Below, one piece after another: positions 51,607 to 59,586 of a DNA stretch of 59,586 nucleotides; positions within the stretch are counted from its first letter, which is position 1; every line of letters starts with the position of its first letter. The DNA comes from Bacteroidia bacterium (GTDB lineage: Bacteria > Bacteroidota > Bacteroidia > Flavobacteriales_D > Crocinitomicaceae). The stretch spans positions 1 to 59,586 of the forward strand of contig JAUICI010000005.1 of assembly GCA_030427935.1 (NCBI GenBank), written 5' to 3'. The notes below the pieces were generated by a model that was not told the origin of the DNA, made no database searches, and was given only the letters and a program-made list of their open reading frames with translations. The position numbers and the translations under genes are program-made.

Positions 51607-52842
51607 ATGCAAGAAGACGTAGTCAAAAATTTAGAAGAAAAGATCAAGCTTAAAGATTTTAAGCTGCATTCTCTATTAGAGATTACGAAATCGATCAATA
51701 CCAATCAGCCCATCAATCATTTAACTCGGATTTTTGAGTTTGTTTTAAGAGAACAATTAGGGATTGATAAATTCGTTCTCTTTTCCAAGGAAGATGATGA
51801 ATGGCAGATCTTTCTGAAAATTGGAATTAAAGGTAAAGTAAAAGACATATCTGTTGAAAAAGACCTACTCCGATTTGAAGATGTTACCGTAATCGAATCT
51901 TCACACAAGTCTTGTCTCAATCTGTTTGATGTCATCATACCCGTTTACCACAAAGGGGCTCCGCTCGCCTATTTGTTGATTGGAGGTTTGCTTCAAGATC
52001 GAGAAAAAATGGGGGCGATAATTCGAAATATGTCTTTCATTCAGACCTTGACGAGCATCATTGTGGTTGCCATCGAAAATAAGAGAATGGCAAATGAAAG
52101 CATCAAACAAGAAAGACTGAAAAAGGATCTTGAAATCGCTTCGGAATTACAAAAACAATTATTCCCAAATGATTTGCCTTCGAATCAAAGTCTAGATGTT
52201 TCAGCGAAATATCTGCCACGACATGAGATTGGTGGAGATTATTATGATTTTATTCAAATTAATGATCACGAATTCATGATTTGTATTGCCGATGTTTCTG
52301 GAAAAGGGATCTCCGCGGCGATGCTCATGGCGAATTTTCAAGCTACCATTCGAACTTTGTTTCACTACCAAAGTTTTGATCTGGAGGATTTGATTAAAGA
52401 ACTAAACCAAAAAGTGATCGATTCTTCAAATGGAGATAAATTCATCACCTTCTTCATTGCTAAATACAATGCAAAAACAAGAAGATTAAAATACATCAAT
52501 GCGGGTCATAACTACCCTTTATTGGTTTCGGGAAATAAAACCCAAGAACTTTCAGCTGGATGCCCTGGATTAGGTATGCTGGATGAATTACCCTTTCTGG
52601 AATCTCAGGAGATAGATATCAGTCCAAATACAACTATCGTACTCTATACGGATGGCGTAGTGGAACTGGAAAACAAAGAAGGAACACCTTTCGAAACTGA
52701 AAACTTAATTCGAATCATCAAAAATTTCTATCCCTTGAAAATGGAAGATTTGAATAATATTCTTTTCTCGAAACTGGAAGAATGGAAAGGAAAAAGAGAT
52801 TTCGTGGATGACACGGCAATCTTAACTTGCAGAATCTTTTGA
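51607..52842 (+). CDS. GAF-SpoIIE (RsbU-like) protein phosphatase
   Basis: A 411-residue soluble PP2C phosphatase. Residues 1-170 are a GAF-like sensor ('[20 protein letters not shown]' and '[15 protein letters not shown]'). A coiled segment '[17 protein letters not shown]' leads to the SpoIIE domain with all metal motifs intact: '[12 protein letters not shown]', '[16 protein letters not shown]', '[14 protein letters not shown]' and '[12 protein letters not shown]'. RsbU-type enzymes activate a STAS antagonist to free a sigma factor; no STAS or anti-sigma gene is nearby. It begins one base after the lpxD stop and is probably co-transcribed with it. Its 3' end overlaps the end of lptB on the other strand by 21 bp. 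Confidence 0.92.
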   Translation: MQEDVVKNLEEKIKLKDFKLHSLLEITKSINTNQPINHLTRIFEFVLREQLGIDKFVLFSKEDDEWQIFLKIGIKGKVKDISVEKDLLRFEDVTVIESSHKSCLNLFDVIIPVYHKGAPLAYLLIGGLLQDREKMGAIIRNMSFIQTLTSIIVVAIENKRMANESIKQERLKKDLEIASELQKQLFPNDLPSNQSLDVSAKYLPRHEIGGDYYDFIQINDHEFMICIADVSGKGISAAMLMANFQATIRTLFHYQSFDLEDLIKELNQKVIDSSNGDKFITFFIAKYNAKTRRLKYINAGHNYPLLVSGNKTQELSAGCPGLGMLDELPFLESQEIDISPNTTIVLYTDGVVELENKEGTPFETENLIRIIKNFYPLKMEDLNNILFSKLEEWKGKRDFVDDTAILTCRIF

Positions 52843-53586
52843 TCCTGTTGGAATGATATTCTTTTTCCGAAGTTCGAAATGCTGACCTAAATATACTTTT
52901 CTAACCGTTTCATCTGCTGCAAGCTCCTCAGACGTACCGGATTTCAAAATACTTCCTTCGAATAAGAGGTAGGATCGATCTGTAATAGATAAAGTCTCTT
53001 GCACATTGTGATCAGTAATCAAAATACCAATATTTCTCAATTTTAATTGTGCTACAATAGATTGAATGTCTTCTACCGCAATTGGATCGACTCCTGCAAA
53101 AGGTTCATCCAAGAGCACAAACTTCGGATCCGTTGCTAAAGCTCGAGCTATTTCGGTTCTTCTCTTTTCTCCACCAGATAATCGATTTCCGAGATTTTTT
53201 CGCACATGTGTCAAACTAAACTCTTCAAGAAGCATCTCCAATTTCTCTTTTCGCTCTTTTTTATTGAGTTTGGTCATTTCTAAAATGGCCATAATATTGT
53301 CTTCTACACTCAGCTTACGGAAAACAGACACTTCCTGAGGCAAATAACCAATTCCAAGCTGAGATCTTTTGTACATTGGAGTTTTTGTTATTTCCTGATC
53401 ATCAAGATAAACCTTTCCCTCATCTGGTTTAACCAAGCCTACGATCATATAAAAAGAAGTGGTTTTCCCTGCTCCGTTTGGCCCTAGCAAACCTACAATC
53501 TCTCCTTGCTTAACGGACACCGAAACTCCTTTTACAACTTGTCGCCCACTATATGTTTTCTTAATATTATCTGTTCTAAGCTCCAT
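52822..53586 (-). CDS. lptB: LPS export ABC transporter ATPase
   Basis: A 254-residue ABC ATPase. Walker A '[19 protein letters not shown]', signature '[15 protein letters not shown]', Walker B '[19 protein letters not shown]' and the D-loop/H-loop region '[17 protein letters not shown]' match LptB, which powers lipopolysaccharide transport from the inner to the outer membrane with LptF/G. The permease genes are not adjacent. The last 20 residues ('[18 protein letters not shown]') are an extra C-terminal tail that overlaps the SpoIIE gene in antisense. The DUF5686 barrel gene lies 2 bp upstream, so the two form an operon. Confidence 0.95.
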   Translation of the reverse strand: MELRTDNIKKTYSGRQVVKGVSVSVKQGEIVGLLGPNGAGKTTSFYMIVGLVKPDEGKVYLDDQEITKTPMYKRSQLGIGYLPQEVSVFRKLSVEDNIMAILEMTKLNKKERKEKLEMLLEEFSLTHVRKNLGNRLSGGEKRRTEIARALATDPKFVLLDEPFAGVDPIAVEDIQSIVAQLKLRNIGILITDHNVQETLSITDRSYLLFEGSILKSGTSEELAADETVRKVYLGQHFELRKKNIIPTGSKDSAS

Positions 53587-53588
53587 AT

Positions 53589-56066
53589 CTAAAAATCTAA
53601 TTGGAATCTAAATCGGACTCCGAAAGGTACTGCGTTTGGCTTATCCAAATGTGTCAGTCTCCAAACAAAATCAACGCGGATAAAATTAAGGATATTCTCC
53701 AAACCGACGCTGACCTCCATGTATGGTAACTTCTCTAATGTGTAAATATTGTCTGGTAACAACATTATTCTCGGATCAGGCTTTTGCAAATCCCCATAAA
53801 CCAATTTAAAGGTCCAAACGGTTCTTAACCTAGCTTTTCGAACAAAAGGAATTCGATCCCAAATTAACCCCATTAAATGATGCTCAAAATTGAATCCCAC
53901 GTAGCGATTACTCACAAATTCGAAGAAATTCATATTGTTGAAGGCATTGATTTGGTAATACAAAGATTGATTCCCTTCATGAATTTTCTGAAATGGATAA
54001 GGGATATTTCCTAAAATATAACCCGCATAGATATTGTATCGCAACCTACCAAGTATCCCAATCTTCGGACGATGGTCCAAGTCGACTTCAAATTTGTGAT
54101 AGGTATAATCTGAACCAAGGAAATCTTTCGCAGAGAATGTATATTTAAAACTCACAATAGGTTTTTTTGAACCAAGAGTTATTCGATCAAATTGCCCTGA
54201 AATAAAGCGTTCTCCCTGTCCATATCTTACCTGAAAAAACACTTCAGTAGTTTGTATTTTCTCAACATCTACAATATTTCCATGGTCGTCAACTTTTTTA
54301 TAATCTGAAATCCCCAATGGTTTATACTCCTTCCATTCTATTCCATTAAAAGTGATGAAACCATCAAACCAATCTCTTTCAAATGTAATTCCGACTTTAT
54401 TTACTGCGGTCAGCTTTGTTAAGGGTCCCGTTCGTAAAATAGTTCCCAATGTAGAACCCAGAGCTTTGGAGTCTTCAGCCTGACCTAATTGCTCAATGTC
54501 TGAACGAAAATATGCCGCCAACATGGATCTTTTTTTCGAATCGACTTTCCATCTAGCACCTATTCCAAACTTAAATTTCTCATCTCTTAAACCGTAGGCC
54601 AGATAGGACGATATCTCTAGTTTTTTCGAGAATTTATTGGAAGTTCGAATCGACCCCTCAAAACGCCAGCCTTCAACTTGATTAAAGCTCACAAAACGAT
54701 GAAAATGGCCCAGCTCGATGGGTCCTACTGGCCAATAACCAGAATACACTGCAGTACCCAAACTCTTCAAAAACTTGAAAGTTTTGTTTGTTTCAAGTGA
54801 ATCGGTCATTTGGATGATGCCTTTGTCTTTCTCATTCAGTTCCACATGGCGCTGCTTGTCCCAGAATTTCTTGCCTTTATCCTGTGCATCTGGATTCATG
54901 ACGACCTCGTCTGGCAGGGTCATGAAATTAGGTGGATTCTCATCTACAAACTTGAAATCCTTTCTTGTTGTCGTCTTAAACCCTTTGAATCCAAATAATT
55001 TAGACTTCTTTACAATATCAAAATTGGCTCTTACTTCCTCTTTGACTAACATCCATGCAACCGTATCAATCTTCTCATATTCCTGAATCACCCATATATC
55101 ATTGATATAATTGATGTTGATATCCGGAGAAAGTGCCGATTCAATTCTTTTTACCGCAAAATCCTTGGCATCAATAAACATGTCCCCAATAAAAACAGGC
55201 TCTCCTTTTCTTTTCGGGAAAAATTTAATTTGATAACATCTTGAACTGTCAATCATGACCGTATCAATCATGTAATAGCGATAATGGGCTTTCCCAAAAT
55301 TTGCAATTGGAGAAATAAAATCCTTATTGAAGAGCTTTAGGTAATTATCATAAACGTTCACATCAAAATACATGTCGCCCAGAAATTGACCCACTTGTAA
55401 ATTATCAACTCCAGTAACTCTACTGGCCTTTATCACCTCTTTCTCCTTTCTCGGATTCTTGTTGAAATAAAAATCAGAAAGGGTTTCTGTAAGCATGACG
55501 GGTAAGACAAATCCATTCTCTGTTGAATCCACATACTTATCCATATCCAACTTTTTCACTAATCCACGATTCTGGAATTTGTCCGTTAGATTGGTTAAAT
55601 CCATTTGAATCTTATTGTACAATTCGTACTGATAATACCCCAGTTCGCGCGGATCATTCTTCTTCTTATTCTTCAGAATCTTTTCGAGAACATAATATGC
55701 AGGATCAATATCGGGAGCTTTGACTTCAACCACATCAAGAATCTCATCTTCTGCAAAAAGGAAAATATCTCTTTTATTTATCCTACCCTTGTCTACATAA
55801 ATGGAGACCGGTTGATAACCCAAAAAAGAGAAAATTAAAGTATCCGTCGGCGATTTCGTTTTAACAGAATAATAGCCTGCAGTGTCCGACACTGTTCCAA
55901 TTGAGGTGCCTTGATATTGAATATTTACAAAAGGTAGCCTTTCTTTAGTTACCCCATCCCTGACAAATCCTTCAACTACCGTAACTTGTGAAAATGCATT
56001 CGGTAATTGAAAAATCGCAAAGAGCATTAGTAGTATAGAGAATGTATTCACACGCAACACAGGCAT
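53589..56066 (-). CDS. DUF5686 outer-membrane protein with regulatory-like domain
   Basis: An 825-residue exported protein. Signal peptide ('[19 protein letters not shown]'), then a carboxypeptidase-regulatory-like domain (residues 27-110: '[20 protein letters not shown]', '[15 protein letters not shown]'), then DUF5686 ('[20 protein letters not shown]', '[19 protein letters not shown]') and a C-terminal barrel ending '[13 protein letters not shown]'. DUF5686 proteins are frequent, often several per Bacteroidota genome, and their function is unclear. Placement directly before lptB (2-bp gap) may hint at a role in outer-membrane assembly (inference). Confidence 0.9.
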   Translation of the reverse strand: MPVLRVNTFSILLMLFAIFQLPNAFSQVTVVEGFVRDGVTKERLPFVNIQYQGTSIGTVSDTAGYYSVKTKSPTDTLIFSFLGYQPVSIYVDKGRINKRDIFLFAEDEILDVVEVKAPDIDPAYYVLEKILKNKKKNDPRELGYYQYELYNKIQMDLTNLTDKFQNRGLVKKLDMDKYVDSTENGFVLPVMLTETLSDFYFNKNPRKEKEVIKASRVTGVDNLQVGQFLGDMYFDVNVYDNYLKLFNKDFISPIANFGKAHYRYYMIDTVMIDSSRCYQIKFFPKRKGEPVFIGDMFIDAKDFAVKRIESALSPDININYINDIWVIQEYEKIDTVAWMLVKEEVRANFDIVKKSKLFGFKGFKTTTRKDFKFVDENPPNFMTLPDEVVMNPDAQDKGKKFWDKQRHVELNEKDKGIIQMTDSLETNKTFKFLKSLGTAVYSGYWPVGPIELGHFHRFVSFNQVEGWRFEGSIRTSNKFSKKLEISSYLAYGLRDEKFKFGIGARWKVDSKKRSMLAAYFRSDIEQLGQAEDSKALGSTLGTILRTGPLTKLTAVNKVGITFERDWFDGFITFNGIEWKEYKPLGISDYKKVDDHGNIVDVEKIQTTEVFFQVRYGQGERFISGQFDRITLGSKKPIVSFKYTFSAKDFLGSDYTYHKFEVDLDHRPKIGILGRLRYNIYAGYILGNIPYPFQKIHEGNQSLYYQINAFNNMNFFEFVSNRYVGFNFEHHLMGLIWDRIPFVRKARLRTVWTFKLVYGDLQKPDPRIMLLPDNIYTLEKLPYMEVSVGLENILNFIRVDFVWRLTHLDKPNAVPFGVRFRFQLDF

Positions 56067-56108
56067 AAATATAGAGAAATAATCCTTAGCTCATTTAAGC
56101 TGAATTGA

Positions 56109-56891
56109 TTAGAGATTCTTTCTGTTTTTCTCTACTCTTGCTGATATTAAGATTCCTACTTCATATAGGATTAAAATAGGCACCGCCACAATTATCTGAC
56201 TAATAAAATCTGGCGGAGTAATAATCGCAGCCAAAATCAATACGATTACAATTGCATGCCTTCTATATTTTCTTAAAAATGCGGGGGTCATGATACCCAA
56301 CTTTGAAAAGATGAAAATCACCACCGGTAGCAAGAATAAAAGTCCCGTATAAAAAACCGTGGATACAATAGTTGTGAGATAGGAAGATATGGTGATGTTG
56401 TTTCGAATATCCCCACTCAATTGCCAATTCCCAAAGAACTGCACAGTCAAAGGAGCAATAATAAAGAAGCCAAAAAGAATTCCTAAAAAGAATAAAATCG
56501 AAACATAGAAAGTTATGCCGCTTACCGTTTTTGCTTCATTTTGACGCAGACCAGGTTTCACAAAGTTCCATAATTCCCAAAATATATAAGGAAAAGCACA
56601 GACTATACCCCCAACGATACTGATCATTAAAGTCAGTGAAAATTGCCCCGACATATTAATGTTCTGCACATTCAATTTGATTTCAGAAACACATATTCCG
56701 AATAAGTTGCACAGTAATTTATAAGTTGGGAAATCAGGAGACTTTAAGGTCATGAAGATATTATCCATTAACCATTCCCTGAAAATAAAGATCACAGTCG
56801 CGAATAGAACAATGGCAATGCTCGATCTCACCAACCTCCACCTCAATTCTTCGAGATGCTCTAAAAAGGACATATTATTCTCTTCCGCCAT
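56109..56891 (-). CDS. tatC: Twin-arginine translocase subunit
   Basis: A 260-residue protein with six membrane spans. The family opening 'NNMSFLEHLEELRWRLVRS' with Glu and Arg, the conserved 'FPYIFWELWNFVKPGLRQNE' region and 'KYRRHAIVIVLILAAIITPP' are all present. TatC binds twin-arginine signal peptides and recruits TatA to export folded proteins. No tatA or tatB lies in the window. The downstream DUF5686 gene is 42 bp away and could be co-transcribed. The length is typical for the family. Confidence 0.97.
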   Translation of the reverse strand: MAEENNMSFLEHLEELRWRLVRSSIAIVLFATVIFIFREWLMDNIFMTLKSPDFPTYKLLCNLFGICVSEIKLNVQNINMSGQFSLTLMISIVGGIVCAFPYIFWELWNFVKPGLRQNEAKTVSGITFYVSILFFLGILFGFFIIAPLTVQFFGNWQLSGDIRNNITISSYLTTIVSTVFYTGLLFLLPVVIFIFSKLGIMTPAFLRKYRRHAIVIVLILAAIITPPDFISQIIVAVPILILYEVGILISARVEKNRKNL

Positions 56892-57066
56892 AAGTCAGGA
56901 TGCAAAAGTAATCTATTGCTTGAAATCTGCCAATGTATTCCTAAGGATTTCGGATTTAAATGATCTTTTCAAAAGGTTAAAAAAATGGAAAATAATATTT
57001 CCTTGGGTTAAAGAAATGTAAAAATATTCCTTAAATTTAATATCATTTACTGAAAATCATTACACT

Positions 57067-59250
57067 GTGATTGAAAGCCTCGATTTAAAAGCATCGCTCA
57101 AAAAATATTTCGGTTTCGAGAAATTTAGAGGAAACCAAGAAGCCATTATCCAAAATGTTCTGGATGGTCAAAACACTTTTGTGATCATGCCTACTGGTGG
57201 TGGAAAATCCATGTGTTATCAGTTACCCGCTCTAATTCAAAGTGGTACGGCAATCGTAGTTTCACCACTAATTGCCTTGATGAAGAATCAGGTAGACTCA
57301 ATCCGACAAGTTTCAGAAGACAATTCCGTTGCGCATTTCTTGAATTCATCTTTGAATAAAACAGAATTGACACAAGTTAAATCGGATATTACTGCAGGAA
57401 AAACAAAACTTTTATATGTTGCCCCAGAATCCTTAACGAAAAAGGAAAACATTGACTTTTTTAATAATGTAGAGATCTCCTTTTTTGCCATTGATGAAGC
57501 TCACTGTATTTCAGAATGGGGACACGATTTCAGACCAGAATACAGAAGATTAAGAGAGATATTTCTTCAGATTTCTAAAGTTCCAATCATCGCATTAACC
57601 GCAACTGCTACTCCGAAAGTACAGTCAGATATTCAGAAAAACCTGAATATGACAGATGCGAAAGTCTTTAAAGCTTCCTTTAACAGAGATAATTTATTTT
57701 ATGAAGTAAGACCTAAGCGGGAAGTTGAAAAGGAAATCATCAAGTTTGTCAAACAAAGACCTGGAAAATCGGGAATCGTATATTGTCTTAGCCGGAAAAA
57801 GGTAGAAGAACTCGCAGAGGTATTGCAAGTTAACGGTATTAATGCCCTTGCTTATCACGCTGGAATGGATGCTTCAACTAGAGCCAAGCATCAAGACATG
57901 TTCCTCATGGAGGAAGTTGATATTATCGTGGCAACAATTGCATTTGGAATGGGGATTGACAAACCCGATGTGCGATTTGTTATCCATCACGACATTCCAA
58001 AAAGTATTGAAAGTTATTATCAGGAAACTGGAAGAGCCGGAAGAGATGGTGGTGAAGGTCATTGTCTAGCTTTCTATAGCTATAAAGACATTGAAAAATT
58101 AGAGAAATTTCTCCAGGGGAAACCTGTTTCAGAACAAGAGATTGGAAGACAACTCTTATTTGAAGTGACTTCCTATGCCGAAACTTCGGTTTGTAGAAGG
58201 AAATATATCCTTCATTATTTTGGCGAATTGTTTAAAGACACGGACTGCAGCTGCATGTGCGACAATTGCAAGGACCCTAAGGAAAAATATCAAGGAACTC
58301 AAGACCTTACACTTGCTTTGAATGCGGTGCAAGACATGAAGGAAACGCAAAAAGCGAAACATATTTGCAAATACTTATCTGGAATTGAAGCTACCGAAAT
58401 CAAAACGTATAAGCATGATCAATTGGCTGGCTTTGGCTCGGGCAAAGATAAAGACGAAACACATTGGAATGCGGTTCTTAGACAAGCATTGGTCAGAGGT
58501 TATTTAACGAAGGATATCGAAAGCTACGGAGTGATTCAAATTTCTCAAAAAGGAAAAGATTTTCTAGCCAATCCAACCGAAATTCAATTGGTACTTGAAA
58601 GGGATTATTCTTCTGAAATTGATAATGATATTGTTGTCAACCAAAAAGGTGGTGCATCGACAGATCAGACTCTTTTTACCATGTTAATGGACCTTCGAAA
58701 GAAAATTTCCAAATCGAAGGACATTCCTCCTTTTGTTATTTTCCAGGAACCTTCCATTAATGATATGGCAACTCAATATCCCCTAACACTTGAGGAACTT
58801 ACGAATATTCAAGGAGTAGGAATGGGTAAAGCCAAACGATACGGAAAAGAATTTGTTGAGTTGATTGCAAAGTACGTGGATGAAAACAATATCGATCGTC
58901 CGATGGACTATGTGGTGAAATCCATTGTCAACAAGTCGGGAATGAAAGTTCATCTGATTCAAAATATTGATAGAAAAATGCCTCTGGAAGATATCGGAAG
59001 CTCTCAAGGTAAAGAATTGGAGGAAATCATCGAAGAAATTGAAGCCATAGTCGCATCCGGGACAAAAGTAGATATCGACTACTATATTGATGAAATTTTA
59101 GATGATTCGCATCAAGAAGAAATCTATGATTATTTCTCAGAAGCTGAAACGGATGATATTGATGAAGCTTATGATGAGTTCGATGGAGATTATACAGAGG
59201 AAGAAATTCGTCTGATGCGTATCAAATTCATGAGCGAAATGGCCAATTAA
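57067..59250 (+). CDS. recQ: RecQ-family DNA helicase
   Basis: A 727-residue superfamily 2 helicase with a GTG start at 57067. Helicase motifs: 'VIMPTGGGKSMCYQLPAL' (Walker A), 'AIDEAHCISEWGHDFRPEY' (DEAH box with aromatic-rich loop), 'ALTATATPKV', 'VATIAFGMGIDKPDVR' and 'QETGRAGRDG'. A zinc-binding segment with 'CRRKYILHYFGE' and 'CSCMCDNCKDP', an RQC winged helix and an HRDC domain ('EPSINDMATQYPLTLEELTN') follow. A further C-terminal acidic extension of about 100 residues ('DIDEAYDEFDGDYTEEEI') is present. RecQ unwinds recombination and replication intermediates. Nothing unusual in the core. Confidence 0.97.
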   Translation: MIESLDLKASLKKYFGFEKFRGNQEAIIQNVLDGQNTFVIMPTGGGKSMCYQLPALIQSGTAIVVSPLIALMKNQVDSIRQVSEDNSVAHFLNSSLNKTELTQVKSDITAGKTKLLYVAPESLTKKENIDFFNNVEISFFAIDEAHCISEWGHDFRPEYRRLREIFLQISKVPIIALTATATPKVQSDIQKNLNMTDAKVFKASFNRDNLFYEVRPKREVEKEIIKFVKQRPGKSGIVYCLSRKKVEELAEVLQVNGINALAYHAGMDASTRAKHQDMFLMEEVDIIVATIAFGMGIDKPDVRFVIHHDIPKSIESYYQETGRAGRDGGEGHCLAFYSYKDIEKLEKFLQGKPVSEQEIGRQLLFEVTSYAETSVCRRKYILHYFGELFKDTDCSCMCDNCKDPKEKYQGTQDLTLALNAVQDMKETQKAKHICKYLSGIEATEIKTYKHDQLAGFGSGKDKDETHWNAVLRQALVRGYLTKDIESYGVIQISQKGKDFLANPTEIQLVLERDYSSEIDNDIVVNQKGGASTDQTLFTMLMDLRKKISKSKDIPPFVIFQEPSINDMATQYPLTLEELTNIQGVGMGKAKRYGKEFVELIAKYVDENNIDRPMDYVVKSIVNKSGMKVHLIQNIDRKMPLEDIGSSQGKELEEIIEEIEAIVASGTKVDIDYYIDEILDDSHQEEIYDYFSEAETDDIDEAYDEFDGDYTEEEIRLMRIKFMSEMAN

Positions 59251-59254
59251 ACCT

Positions 59255-59586
59255 TTACTTCATTCGATCCAGAACAATCTGAACCATCGTTAAAATACCC
59301 GAATAAAAACAGGCCTCGTCCACGTCAAATTTTGAACTGTGAACGCCATGTACAATACCTTTGGATTCATTTCGAACTCCTAATCTGAAAAAGCAACTCG
59401 GAATTTTTTGAGAGTAGAAAGCAAAATCTTCACCTGTTAAACGAATAGGTAAATCCACAACATTCTTTTCACCCAAGATTTTATTCGCACTTTTCTTAGC
59501 CATGTTCGTCAAATCCTCATGATTTTGTAAAAAGGGATACCCCTTCATGATATTTACCTCACATGTTGCTCCATTTGCTTGAGCTA
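59255..59586 (-). CDS. M20-family amidohydrolase (partial, N-terminus outside window)
   Basis: The visible 110 or so codons form the C-terminal end of an N-acyl-amino-acid amidohydrolase or M20 peptidase. 'RLTGEDFAFYSQKIPSCFFR' carries the conserved 'GEDFA.Y...PG' motif in which Glu-Asp bind or orient the metal, and 'HGVHSSKFDVDEACFYSGIL' holds the late His-x-x-x-F-D-x-D segment. The frame stays open through to the right edge with 'AQANGATCEVNI' before 'MKGYPFLQNH', so the gene continues beyond 59586. Its end lies 4 bp from the recQ stop (convergent). Confidence 0.92.
   Translation of the reverse strand, partial: AQANGATCEVNIMKGYPFLQNHEDLTNMAKKSANKILGEKNVVDLPIRLTGEDFAFYSQKIPSCFFRLGVRNESKGIVHGVHSSKFDVDEACFYSGILTMVQIVLDRMK

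Overview
This is an AT-rich, gene-dense bacterial chromosome segment. By content it belongs to Bacteroidota, probably order Flavobacteriales and perhaps near Crocinitomicaceae (inference). The lineage call rests on an S46 dipeptidyl-peptidase, DUF5686 and DUF4476 proteins, a TonB-dependent receptor with an N-terminal carboxypeptidase-regulatory-like domain, LytS/LytTR signalling, several SpoIIE-type phosphatases fused to TPRs, repeated short 'TAnnTTTG' -7 promoter elements, and few Shine-Dalgarno sites. There is no phage, insertion sequence, CRISPR array or rRNA operon. The only RNA gene recognised is tmRNA (ssrA).

Layout. 0-3 kb: end of an unidentified gene, a TPR protein and an S46 peptidase with the Arg diagnostic of Asp/Glu specificity (DPP11 type). 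3-8 kb: signalling cluster with a propeller-type LytS kinase, its LytTR regulator and a V4R-HisKA_2 kinase. 8-19.5 kb: secreted or lipoproteins of unknown function, a WG-repeat protein, a divergent TetR/flavin monooxygenase pair around a 41-bp palindrome, a TPR-SpoIIE phosphatase that lacks a metal ligand, a START protein and a ClpP-fold lipoprotein. 19.5-25.5 kb: CapA and M23 envelope genes, alaS and a lipoprotein. 25.5-31 kb: a secreted protein, a TPR-membrane-PP2C-LuxR gene broken by an in-frame stop, a frameshifted gene, a CruF-like carotenoid gene and a CarH-type B12 photoreceptor regulator. 31-41.7 kb: DUF4476 protein, PQQ-like propeller, GIY-YIG protein, ssrA, HTTM/gamma-carboxylase homologue, M13 peptidase, ElaA-like acetyltransferase, carboxyltransferase and an outer-membrane barrel. 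41.7-44.4 kb: a solitary UPF1-like superfamily 1 helicase with a degenerate nuclease-like tail. 44.5-49.2 kb: a tightly coupled DUF4856/imelysin/TonB-receptor operon, probably for iron. 49-59.6 kb: a regulatory-domain protein, lpxD, GAF-SpoIIE phosphatase, lptB, DUF5686 barrel, tatC, recQ and the end of an M20 amidohydrolase.

How genes fit together. Envelope functions dominate: lipid A and LPS (lpxD, lptB), peptidoglycan (M23, CapA), outer-membrane proteins and many exported proteins. Three PP2C (SpoIIE) phosphatases lie within 37 kb without visible STAS or anti-sigma partners. The CarH-like regulator beside a carotenoid gene suggests light control of pigment synthesis. The most unusual items are the membrane-anchored PP2C-LuxR protein with its internal stop, the phosphatase carrying a GC-rich in-frame insertion beside a lost metal ligand, the ClpP-like lipoprotein and the UPF1-like helicase. 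No stretch over 300 bases lacks a gene. The longest gap, 8106-8352, holds short repeats only.
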